DNA from: Athripsodes cinereus
Lineage: Eukaryota; Arthropoda; Insecta; Trichoptera; Leptoceridae
Direction: 5' to 3'
Assembly (NCBI GenBank): GCA_947579605.1
Contig: OX388318.1
Location: 5,580,001 to 5,644,000 of the forward strand
Length of the DNA stretch: 64,000 nucleotides
Position numbers and translations under genes: made by a program
Shown here: positions 24,814-35,940 of the stretch, piece by piece
How positions within the stretch are numbered: the stretch's first letter is position 1
Layout of the letters: each line of letters starts with the position of its first letter
Notes under the pieces: model-generated
The model's input: the letters and a program-made list of their open reading frames with translations, nothing else
What the model was told of the DNA's origin: nothing
The model's database searches: none

Positions 24814-25886
24814 CAGGACACGTGAAGAAGAAAATAAGGTTTGATTTTTTGCTATTAACATGTTATAATAATAAAGAAACAACACAAGTAAATAAGAAAC
24901 ACTTTGTTAAACGCGTAGTTATTGAACATTATCAAAAAAAGGTAATTTAAAAAATCTATTTAATATTAAATGCATGGTATTAGTTGAAATACTTGTATTA
25001 AATAAACGAATAATTACACAATTTTGAAAATAGTTCAGCTTTTTTCCTTTTTCAAAATCATGCGCTGCTGTAATAGGTACGGTCGAAAACATTTAAGCGA
25101 AACAATAAACTGATTTAAAATAAGTAATAGTTTTTTCTTTATTCTTAAATTATGGACTTATGACCAAGTGGAATCCACGTTTACTTTCTTGATAAGCTCT
25201 ACGATATGATATATTTCAATCGCACTTATTTTATTAATACCACATTTTTTTTATTTTTTATTACCAATAAATTATATACTTAAGGCTTTTACCTATTTAT
25301 TACTTATTTTTGGTAAAATGCAAGAAAGCAATATTTTTTTCGATGTTGTTGGCATTCACTATATTTTCGATGTTTTTAATAATTAAATTTTAAATCTATG
25401 CAAGAACGTAAAATTACAGGCGACTCATTGGCGACTTTACAAATCGCCTTAGATAAAAATCGTTGTAGAGAGACGTAACTTCAGTGGGAACACGTTTATA
25501 AATCGACAGATAACATGTATTTCTTCACGTTGTAAGATTATTGAGACATTAGCATGAATCTTCTCAGAGATAGAGAAAGACGGTGGATGGTACATTACTG
25601 TGCGGGAGACAGAGAGAGACAAGTACACAGCATGCCGACAAAGGTTAGTATTGAAATGGTAGGTACATAGAATTATTATAACGATATGAAGGTAGTATCA
25701 GCGACGGTTCCCTCTTAGGAACATTGATGCGGTCCACTCACTTTATAAATTCAATTAGTATTTTTGTTCCAATTCCAGCAAACAATGCTTCAAAATATGT
25801 TTATTTATTTATATGATAAAATATAAGTGAATTGTTTGGTTTGCGCCATTCACTGCTTAAAAAGAAAATAATATGATTATATATTA
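24814..25886. other. Non-coding AT-rich stretch
   Basis: No gene or element seen. It is the immediate left flank of the nested mobile-element block. Confidence 0.5.
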
Positions 25887-26440
25887 GGGCCAATTCTGAA
25901 TCTTAATGAACTAACTAACTAAAAAGTTGATTAATATTAGTTATTATGTAGTAGGTATTCAGCATTAGTTATGAACTATAAACAACTATAAACTCGAGAA
26001 CCACCAAGTGCAAACGGTAAAATCTATGGGACAAACTAATATTAGTCAGTGATGCCGCAATACAAAATGTTTTTCACGTTCCGATTTACACTTCTGGCAA
26101 CAATTTAATAGTTGTCGCGCTTGAAAATTGTGAAATGTCAGATTTGCCGATATATTTTAGCGTTCGTTTTTGCGTCGGTGGTGGTGTAATTTTACAATTT
26201 ATACATGCTAATAGTTGCGAGGACCCTAAAAATATAAATTTTTACTTTTAATTGAAAAAAACAACTTAACACTTCCAAAATATAGCAATATTCTGCTGTA
26301 AAATGACAGCAACTAATAATATTCGCACATTAAAAGTCGCGAATAAAATTCTGACAAATCCAACTTATTTTAGTCGTCGGCTGTCAACTAAAATTTCATT
26401 CTGAATACGAAATCCATAGATTATCGAAATTTATAGTTGT
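25887..26440. mobile_element. Left part of TIR element interrupted by the LTR retroelement
   Basis: Starts GGCCAATTCTGAATC; the matching inverted end GATTCAGAATTGGCC lies at 38598-38612, beyond the LTR element. Removing the insert and one TTGT restores an element of about 701 bp. A second element with the same ends is at 30034-30349. No transposase frame is seen. No exact target duplication was found (left flank TATATTAG, right flank ATATTGCG). Confidence 0.7.
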
Positions 26441-28961
26441 TGCTACGCATTAAATAATCGCTGCGGAAAAGTTCATACTGGCTAATGTTCCTACATTCAT
26501 TTGTTGTCCACGGGGTCACTCGTAATAATAATTGGACGTTATGAATATCATATCCTTAACACGTGTTTCTCTAACCTTGTACGCCAAACGTATGATTTTG
26601 TCGATGCGCCAAAAACGACGGTTGAAGAAAACGGTCGACACAACGAGAGGTCCTCGCGTCGCTTGCAAGCAAATTCAGTTACCCCCTAACCATGGACTAG
26701 GCCGGACGTAGAGGTGGGCCGAGTCCCTTCCCGCCTTAGTCGCGAATAGCGATGTGCGTAACTCCGACACAATAATAATACTAACGATAATTATTTAATA
26801 GTACTTAACTTCATAATGTGATTAACAAGTGTGTTGCCCTCTATTGTATGTAAAACTATTCTTATTGTGAGTCGTTAATAATGTACTTTACAAGTCTGTG
26901 TTAGTTTTGCGTGCGCGACCAATCTTACCGCCAATATCAAGGAACAATAGTAACGATTAATAATTAATAGTAATTAATAAATTGAATAATGTTATGGACA
27001 AGCTTATATTCTCTTCGAGTTATATATACATGGCGATTCTTGTGGTGATAATGATAATAATTGGAAGTTTTGAGTATAATAGCATATGTCCGTTCGGGCG
27101 TGGTTCCGTTGTGTTCCCGCCATTCTACATAACCGTGTGAAGTGAGATAATCCATTGTTTCTGAACAAATAATCAATGATAGGAATCTTATAACATCACA
27201 GAAACTATTCTTTCTAATAGCTCAGTATTATAAATTTAATTAAAGTTGCGAATGAGTTCCTAAATCTGCAGCGTGTACAGCTTCACCTCGGATAGGCAGT
27301 ATATTGCGTATCGGTGATTTACCGATATAACTCGCATTACAATGTGAACTGGGTAATCCTCTAGTAACTTCTCCGGTCCATACCCTTGTCAAAAGAGTGA
27401 TTGAATGACTAGCTGAGTATTTCTGAAAGGACTATTGAAATAGTGACGCCTTCTGCCTTTTACACTGAGGATATTGTAAGAACGTATAAGATATCCCATG
27501 TCTCTTGAGAAGTAGTGATCTCTTCCGTCTTGAGGACAGGATCTATCTGATTCTGGCACCACCTACACCCCCCTGTACGTCTTCGGTATGACCAGCGACC
27601 GCCATAGGGACATCAGAGTATGTTTCTTTCCCGATTCTGCCTTCTTCCGTCAAAGCGTATCCAATACTTCATCGGTAATATGCTCAGCTTTGTGTTATTC
27701 GACAACAGCTCGCCTGTCCATCTGTAAGTGGCTATATTACTATTGTATATTGTATGTAATGATATTTGTTCCGTAACAGAGTTCATATTATCATTGAACT
27801 GACCTATATATTACTTTCCTTTGTGTAATAATTTAAGATTTTGAGTTTGACTGAAGAATGAATGATTCCATTTAACTGTTTATAGATCACATGATAAACC
27901 AGGTATTGATTTATATTGATAATACCAAGGTTGGTTTATTTGATAATTACCATTGTTTGTTTTATTGTCTCAATCCGAATATGGTATAACTTTCATAACT
28001 TTGCATATTGTATGTTATTATGTCTCCCTACAAATTTACTTTGAAAATAACTGTCTTGTTAAGTAATATATATATATGTTTGCACAATAAACGTGAATCA
28101 CTTACCATACGATATCTTTCTGTTGAAACTCATTTTATATACCCACAAGTGGATTCAATACTTTTAATAATGCTAAAGTACATCTCTTCGCCTCCTTGTA
28201 TATATTCTTCCAATAACCTAGTTATACTTGGAGTAGTTATGTCACAAAGGTTCGATTCCTTGATCAACCAATGGATGAAAGACCCTATTATTTTACTATG
28301 AAAGCAACAAAGAGTTAGAGGAATGGCTCCACTGATGGAAATAAAATATCCACTTTATAGGAAGGATATGATGTACTTATGATAATCTTTGTTCCACTTG
28401 ACATAAATTTTGATTGTTTACTTGGAGATATATATCTATAATTATACCCAAGAAAAGATATAAGTAGAATCTTTGCAATAGGAAGTATGCTAACAGAAGA
28501 AACATTATTGCTTAATTTATCTATATGTATTCTATATTGATAAGATGACCATAAGAAAATGATGAAACCAAAGGATAAGGAATTCTCTGAACTTTACGTA
28601 AGTATAAATATATAATTGAAATATGTACACACACACACAATGCATTCCTCTTGCACAGACCAAGTAGATTCATACCTAGACATGAACTTGAGCCAATATA
28701 GTAATCTGTTTTACTTGCAAATATAACTGTAACTTTCTTTATGTATTTTCTCAATCATATAATTTTCTATGTGTTTCGCTTACGTACATTGCAAAATGTA
28801 TGTAGCGAAGCTGGGGGTTACGAGCCAATTTATATACTTTATAATGTACAATTCATGTAAATTCATTTCTTTAAATACTTTCTAAATATTTGATAATTTC
28901 TCTTTTGATAATTTTGTATAATGATATGATGCGATCGTCCTAGTGGGACGATATCGTATCA
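26441..28961 (+). repeat. 5' LTR
   Basis: 2,521 bp, exactly 9,500 bp upstream of its partner; all stretches compared by eye are identical. It contains small open frames (for example 27588-27776 and 28008-28301) that are the same in both LTRs and match no known protein. AATAAA occurs at 28086-28091, a possible polyadenylation signal. The last 35 bp form an imperfect hairpin (GATCGTCC-TAGT-GGGACGAT). Confidence 0.9.
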
Positions 28962-28964
28962 ATT

Positions 28965-28985
28965 TGGGCAGCTCGTCCTGGATCG
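28965..28985 (+). promoter_or_regulatory. Primer-binding-site candidate
   Basis: Three bases after the LTR the sequence is TGGGCAGCTCGTCCTGGATC. A PBS starts TGG because it complements a tRNA CCA end. GCTCGTCC(T)GGAT resembles the tRNA-Pro 3' complement, but the start differs from TGGGGGCTCG by a substitution and an insertion. The primer tRNA is therefore inferred, not certain. Confidence 0.55.
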
Positions 28986-29438
28986 TACAACTCGCATAGT
29001 TGTTGGCCCGAAAATTTTAAATGTATTGTGTGGTGAATATGCCTAATCGTAAAGTTCAGAATTCTTGTCTTTGTTGTGTAATTATGTGTATTGATATTAA
29101 TTGAAAATGTAATAATTTAATGTGTGTATGTATATGAAAACAATTTTAAAAAATGAAACAGGAATCGTAAAATAAATAATTTAAATGTTCGTATTAAAAA
29201 AATAAATGTGTTGTTGTATAGCGCAAACGGTTGCCGCGAGTATTTTGATAATGTAAAGTAAAGAATCGATGCCGTATGAGAAAGAATTGTATTGTAGAGA
29301 ATAGTCCATCGTAATGTTTCGTATTAAGCGATAAACAAAACATCGCAAACCGACCAACATAACATAATGAATATTATAATATAGTGTGTATCTACATCAC
29401 GAGAAGCGAGCGGTGTGCGAATGGTGGTATACATAACT
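28986..29438. other. 5' leader of the LTR element interior
   Basis: Non-coding. It lies between the PBS and the first 27-bp direct repeat and is where a packaging signal and gag start would be expected in a coding relative. No frame begins here that extends into a gag-like protein. Confidence 0.5.
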
Positions 29439-29465
29439 ACAAAGAGAATATAATACTACGTAATA
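29439..29465. repeat. Left 27-bp direct repeat inside the LTR element
   Basis: The sequence ACAAAGAGAATATAATACTA plus CGTAATA is repeated exactly at 32825-32851. The 3.36 kb between the two copies contains a TIR element and the 287-bp array. Confidence 0.8.
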
Positions 29466-30033
29466 AGAGACGCAACTCCATACAAACAAAATTGACAGAA
29501 AAAATGTATGGAAGATCCGACTTAAAGGTACCAATATTGGGATTCGAAATTCATTATGATTATATTGGTATTCTGGGGGAACTATACACTGCCATCTATT
29601 GAGACTGCAGTGTAATAGTTTGTAATAAAAGCTTTCCAGAATAACCACAGATGGCACATAATATGTGTATATTATAGGTAGGTACTACTTTTCAAATCAT
29701 AATTTTTTTTTCTTGATAAAATGAAACAATACTTTTTGAAAATTGATTTATTACAGTATAAGAAACATATATTAAGTATAACATTTAAGAACAAATTGCA
29801 TTATTATAGTTATAATACTGAACATAATTTAATACAGGCAAACAGGCACAAATCACTTGTCAAGCGGAATGCCTTAATAAAAATATATTACAACTTTAGT
29901 AAAAGGCAAGAGTTATATTACAACTGTCAATATTAAATAAATTAAGAGTTCTTTGAATATAGCAGAATATGAATTCATTTTTATATTTGGCAGCTGACTC
30001 TCATCTTAAATTGTTCATACAAGGATATTATAT
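29466..30033. other. Non-coding spacer at left of the internal block
   Basis: Open frames here (29384-29657 on both strands and 29721-29936 on the plus strand) are short, A/T-driven and unrecognised. 29585-29655 contains two ATGGCA/TGCCAT words in opposite orientation but no longer inverted repeat. Confidence 0.4.
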
Positions 30034-30349
30034 CCAATTCTGAATCTTAGTCGCACTAACTAAACCAACTTTTACAGCTCAAATGCTGTCAAAATGAACT
30101 ATTTCCTTATACAAAGTTAGTGCAACTGTTGAATCAACAATAATTATATTTTTATTTATAGTATTTTTATGGTGGCAACACCTCATACATTTGCAGTGTA
30201 GTACTGTATGTTGTATTTCCTCTTCCCTATAAATCGTCGAATAAAGAAGTACTGTTCAAAATCACTCCCAGAGTTCTAAATTAAATAAAAGATAATTTTT
30301 TCCCCATCCCCACATCTGGAGTTCAACAGAAACTAAGATTCAGAATTGG
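30034..30349. mobile_element. TIR element (MITE) nested in the LTR element
   Basis: CCAATTCTGAATCTTAG at 30034-30050 is inverted at 30333-30349. The ends match those of the element split by the LTR insertion (25887/38612), and both share interior words such as GTCAAAATGAACT and TTAGTGCAACT. It is 316 bp with no open frame. The same family is therefore both the landing site and a passenger of the LTR element. Confidence 0.75.
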
Positions 30350-30412
30350 CATACTGTATTAAAAATATACAAAAACACAAGTAACATAGGCGACACGCCG
30401 CATTAGGATAGT

Positions 30413-32776
30413 AACATTTTGAAACGTGTTCCTACAACTCGACAAAGCAACATAATCTTCAAATTTGATGAAGAATAATATACAAATCAGGATCAATAAG
30501 GATGGCAGTTATTCCTCATATCTAAACAAATACACATAGATGAATGGCGCATCAGAGTATTGAGATGCAATTTCTTAGAGTATTATCGGACAGATGTTCA
30601 CAGTGGCTGACGATCTGAAAACAAAAAAATACAATGAAAATCTACACACAAAACAAACTACTTTTGTGAAATTACAATGACTTTAGATGTTAAATATTCA
30701 CCATTTTGAAACGTGTTCCTACGACTCTACAAAGCAACATAATCTTCAAATTTGATGAAGAATAATATACAAATCAGGATCAATAAGGATGGCAGTTATT
30801 CCTCATATCTAAACACATACACATAGATGAATGGCGCATCAGAGTATTGAGATGCAATTTCTTAGAGTATTATCGGACAGATGTTCACAGTGGCTGACGA
30901 TCTGAAAACAAAAAAATACAATGAAAATCTACACACAAAACAAACTACTTTTGTGAAATTACAATGACTTTAGATGTTAAATATTCACCATTTTGAAACG
31001 TGTTCCTACGACTCTACAAAGCAACATAATCTTCAAATTTGATGATGAATAATATACAAATCAGGATCAATAAGGATGGCAGTTATTCCTCATATCTAAA
31101 CACATACACATAGATGAATGGCGCATCAGAGTATTGAGATGCAATTTCTTAGAGTATTATCGGACAGATGTTCACAGTGGCTGACGATCTGAAAACAAAA
31201 AAATACAATGAAAATCTACACACAAAACAAACTACTTTTGTGAAATTACAATGACTTTAGATGTTAAATATTCACCATTTTGAAACGTGTTCCTACGACT
31301 CTATAAAGCAACATAATCTTCAAATTTGATGATGAATAATATACAAATCAGGATCAATAAGGATGGCAGTTATTCCTCATATCTAAACACATACACATAG
31401 ATGAATGGCGCATCAGAGTATTGAGATGCAATATCAGTTATTTTAGAAGGATTAACTATGTAACAGTTACGAGATATTTTGAATGTTTTTTACGTATTCT
31501 ACAATGCACATCCGTTACTTGATTATTAAAATCGCGATCGATTTCGGTAAACCTTTACCATTGACGAGCGAGATAATACTATTATCTCGCTCGTCAATGG
31601 TAAAGGTTTACCGAAATCGATCGCGATTTTAATCATCAAGTAACGGATGTGCATTGTAGAATACGTAAAAAACATTCAAAATATTGAGATGCAATTTCTT
31701 AGAGTATTATCGGACAGATGTTCACAGTGGCTGACGATCTGAAAACAAAAAAATACAATGAAAATCTACACACAAAACAAACTACTTTTGTGAAATTACA
31801 ATGACTTTAGATGTTAAATATTCACCATTTTTAAACGTGTTCCTACGACTCGACAAAGCAACATAATATTCAAATTTGATGAAGAATAATATACAAATCA
31901 GGATCAATAAGGATGGCAGTTATTCCTCATATCTAAACACATACACATAGATGAATGGCGCATCAGAGTATTGAGATGCAATTTCTTAGAGTATTATCGG
32001 ACAGATGTTCACAGTGGCTGACGATCTGAAAACAAAAAAATACAATGAAAATCTACACACACAACAAACTACTTTTGTGAAATTACAATGACTTTAGATG
32101 TTAAATATTCACCATTTTGAAACGTGTTCCTACGACTCGACAAAGCAACATAATATTCAAATTTGATGAAGAATAATATACAAATCAGGATCAATAAGGA
32201 TGGCAGTTATTCCTCATATCTAAACACATACACATAGATGAATGGCGCATCAGAGTATTGAGATGCAATTTCTTAGAGTATTATCGGACAGATGTTCACA
32301 GTGGCTGACGATCTGAAAACAAAAAAATACAATGAAAATCTACACACAAAACAAACTACTTTTGTGAAATTACAATGACTTTAGATGTTAAATATTCACC
32401 ATTTTGAAACGTGTTCCTACGACTCTACAAAGCAACATAATGTTCAAATTTGATGAAGAATAATATACAAATCAGGATCAATAAGGATGGCAGTCATTCC
32501 TCATATCTAAACACATACACATAGATGAATGGCGCATCAGAGTATTGAGATGCAATTTCTTAGAGTATTATCGGACAGATGTTCACAGTGGCTGACGATC
32601 TGAAAACAAAAAAATACAATGAAAATCTACACACACAACAAACTACTTTTGTGAAATTACAATGACTTTAGATGTTAAATATTCACCATTTTGAAACGTG
32701 TTCCTACGACTCGACAAAGCAACATAATATTCAAATTTGATGAAGAATAATATACAAATCAGGATCAATAAGGATG
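30413..32776. repeat. 287-bp tandem array, about 7.3 units, interrupted once
   Basis: The landmark GAAACGTGTTCCTAC begins at 30421, 30708, 30995, 31282, 31832 (as TAAACG), 32119, 32406 and 32693. Spacing is exactly 287 bp except across 31282-31832, where 263 bp are inserted. Units differ by only a few substitutions (for example ACTCTAC or ACTCGAC, AATCTTC or AATATTC), so the array expanded or homogenised recently. It ends abruptly at AATAAGGATG. No coding content is conserved between units. Confidence 0.92.
31433..31682. mobile_element. Foldback insert with 104-bp arms inside a satellite unit
   Basis: The arms 31474-31577 and 31581-31684 pair over 104 bp with one mismatch around a 3-nt spacer (ACT). 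The insert is flanked by a 13-bp direct repeat, ATTGAGATGCAAT, at 31420-31432 and 31683-31695, of which only one copy exists in uninterrupted units. A 41-nt unpaired leader (31433-31473) lies at the left. No coding content. The repeat suggests a target duplication, though 13 bp is long for a DNA transposon. Confidence 0.8.
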
Positions 32777-32824
32777 AATTTACGAATAAACAGAGTTTTA
32801 ACCGTTTTAACGATTTGCTTACAA

Positions 32825-32851
32825 ACAAAGAGAATATAATACTACGTAATA
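32825..32851. repeat. Right 27-bp direct repeat inside the LTR element
   Basis: Exact partner of 29439-29465. It lies about 50 bp beyond the end of the 287-bp array. Confidence 0.8.
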
Positions 32852-35659
32852 CTTACAAAAATATGCTCTCAGAGAACGGCAAACATCGAACAAACGAATG
32901 AAAGTAAATGACGCGTATGACGCATGGTTTCTTAAGTTGGCTACACCGTTTCCGTTAAATTTTTGATATTGTAATGTTGTTCATTCTAGTCGGATAACCC
33001 CATATAAAAATTCTTGAATGGTAGTTGCGCCCCACTGCATAACTATGCAGCGTATAGTATGTACCTATACGTCGCATGAGAAAGAGAGACAGCGCGCAAA
33101 CTTACCTCGACATTGTAATATTAAATGAACACACAAATCGGGAAGTCCAAAATACTAGTAAAATGTATAGTTGAAAATAATAATATTGGAACGAAACGAA
33201 ATATGTACCGATACTGTAGTATGTATAGTAAACCATTTTGTACAAGTAAATTTGTTTTGCCGGTAAACAGATTTTTGTTGTAATGTTATTTTGATAGTAA
33301 ATTCATTTTCGAACTGAGAATAAAAATCGATATTAAATGGAATTAAATTTTTTGAAACAGTAAAATGTTGCATTTGGAATAAATATCTTTATTGAACTCT
33401 TGGAGAAATAATATTAAATGATCGTTGTCGTGTAAAATTATGCGTAGTAGAGTTTTGATAAGAATATATATGTGCGTACGTAGTGATGTGACGAAATAAT
33501 AATGATGAATAATATTAAACAAATATTTTTGTTTTGAGAAAATAAAAGTAAAAAAAAAAATAAATCGAAGTGAATAATGTTAAACCTTCACGACCGTTCA
33601 CGAAATTTGAAAAATAAATACACTTAACCCTTAGTGAAGCATGACCGAATTTGTTAACCCTTTGTGAATAGTAATTGATTTTTTTTTTTAATGTCAAGTT
33701 GTGAACTATAACTGAATTTTTGAATTTAGTTAAGAAACAGTTAACCCTTTGATGACCATCGTTGAAAATTTTGACATTAACGTAAATAGTAGAATGATGT
33801 TTTGTAAAAAAAAAAAATTTTTTTTGAAATTAAAGAAGTACCCATGTAACGATGTAGAATTTTTGCTGTTGAATATTAACCCTTTGTGTTCGGAATTTGT
33901 TATCTTTTGTGAAGTAATTAATTTTCTTGAAATGTAATAATGTGACTTTTGCGGCTTATTACCATCGTGAAATATTGAAGTAATCTATGCCTTGTTTATT
34001 TGAGAACTGAGTCCGTTTAGTGAATTGTTCCGTTAAGGTAAACTAACGAACGCTCTTTGATAAAAAATGAGTTATGTTTATGTAATGTGTAAAGCCGTGG
34101 TAGGAGAGATGTGTTTAAATACTTTTTTGTGACTTTTTGTGTAATCAATATAGAGACGATGTTATCTGGATGTGTGAAAGATAAATCGTAATGCTCTTTT
34201 GATGAATGTAGACAATGTGATTGCTAATCGTTCATGCCTATTATTTTGAAGTTTGAGTTTATATGACGTTTAATTCCGCGTAGGACACGTAGTAATCTCT
34301 TATGAATTGTAATTGGAAATGTTTGGATGTAGTATATCCCTTGTTGAATAATATAATTTTGTGACTTTGTGAAAAAATTGTTATGTTGCTTGAATACATT
34401 GGAAAATGTGATAGAACATTTTGACATTGAACGGAAAGGCTTATGAAGGACACAGAATAAACCCTGTAGTGGAATGTTGGCTGCAGATATTCAATGGGAT
34501 AATTTTGATTAATTGTATGCTAGTGAATAAAGATGATGTATGAATCTGTTTATGAAAGGTGAGTCCTGTATGAAGAAGTAAATGTTGAATTTGAATAATG
34601 ATGTATGTAAAGAATTTATTGAACTTGTAACTTGTATATTGTGTAGCAAAGATCGAAAGTTGTTCAATGTATTTGTCATGTATTAAGCCTGTATGAGGAT
34701 GACGATCCTCTGAGATTATCTCTATGTGAGAAATCTGTCTCTGTGTGAGAACTGTGTCTATGTAATATGCGTAGAAGGATTTGACGCCAATAATGAATAT
34801 CGGTTACTGTAAATGTGATTGCAGTCGTCGTGATGTACCATTATGTCATGTCTGCGTGTAAATTGTTTTTCTAATATGTATATGTCCTTATTATGTATGA
34901 TTTCTTTCTGTGCTTTGCCAATATCTTTGTATGGTACATGGTACATGAAATCACTTGTATATGAGTGCTATTAAGCTTAATGGGTAAAATGAAGCGTAGA
35001 TGTAGTATCTCTAATTCCATCTATACAAAATTGTTTATGTGTATTTAAATTCCTTTATGTTACTTTTCCCTTGCCGGATACATGTAACTGGAATCGAAAA
35101 TGATGTAAACCAACTTCTTAAGTATGTAACTTTTGTTTTATATGTTTGTCATGTTTAAAATATTAACTTGTCGTCGATCATAGTAAAGGAATCCATCAAT
35201 GAAACGTACGTATATTGATAAATTGAAAGAAAGAATTTTATCACTTGTATAGAACGAACCGTATATTGAAACGTAATAACGATCCTGAGTTTCTATAAAA
35301 TTGTATTGTAAAATGTTTAAAGTTGTTGTTTTCATAACCTGTGTTTTTCATATACATGCACATATGCACCTGTCTATATATATACACACCTCTATGTACT
35401 ATTATATTGTTATGATTGTAGCTATCAGACTTTTGATAGGAGCCCCGTACTAAAACAACCAATGTGAATTTTGTGTTATTATTAAGAAGTGTAAGTCAAA
35501 ATATGAAAACAGTTCGCATCATTTTTGACTATGGGCAATTTACCGCGAGTGTGTAATAATAATAGTTAAATGGGCTATAGGATGTAAGAAGCAATTGTAA
35601 TAGTATATAAGCTACCATTTTTTGAATTGTTTGTCTGTAATTGGGTACCTATATAGTTG
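32852..35659. other. Main 3' part of the LTR element interior, non-coding
   Basis: Unusually rich in GTGAA/GTTAACCCTTTGTGAA words (for example near 33590-33735 and 33880-33905) and in TG dinucleotides. Short open frames occur on both strands, none of them with gag or pol motifs. The strand bias (T and G over C on plus) is consistent along about 2.8 kb. Confidence 0.5.
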
Positions 35660-35664
35660 CTTAT

Positions 35665-35870
35665 GTATCCAATGGTTCTCAACTTTTTATGTAACCAGTG
35701 GTACTCAACTTTTTATGTAACCAGTGGTACTCAACTTTTTATGTAACCAGTGGTACTCAACTTTTTATGTAACCAGTGTTACTCAACTTTTTTATGTGAC
35801 CAGTGGTATTCAATCTTTTCATGTAACCAGTGGTTCTCAACAATTTTTTGTAGTGGTTCTCAACTTTTTT
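35665..35870. repeat. 26-bp minisatellite next to the 3' LTR
   Basis: The unit CTCAACTTTTTATGTAACCA+GTGGTA recurs every 26 bp from 35678. The first four or five copies are near-identical, then units degrade (TTTTTTATGTGACC, TCTTTTCATGTAACC). It ends about 50 bp before the purine tract. No coding content. Confidence 0.85.
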
Positions 35871-35920
35871 TTTGTATAATTGGGGAACTTGAAAATTTGT
35901 CGCTTCTCTTCAAATTTTCA

Positions 35921-35940
35921 AGAGGGGCCGAAAGGGAGAA
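35921..35940 (+). promoter_or_regulatory. Polypurine tract
   Basis: AGAGGGGCCGAAAGGGAGAA lies immediately before the TG of the 3' LTR. Apart from CC it is all purine, which is the expected primer for plus-strand DNA synthesis in LTR retroelements and supports plus orientation. Confidence 0.8.

Noticed and set aside
27588..28301. Two frames duplicated exactly in both LTRs, as if paralogous genes
   Set aside because: Their duplication is fully explained by LTR identity; no known domain is seen.
30413..32776. CRISPR-like array
   Set aside because: Repeats are 287 bp and directly adjacent with no unique spacers, in a eukaryotic retroelement.
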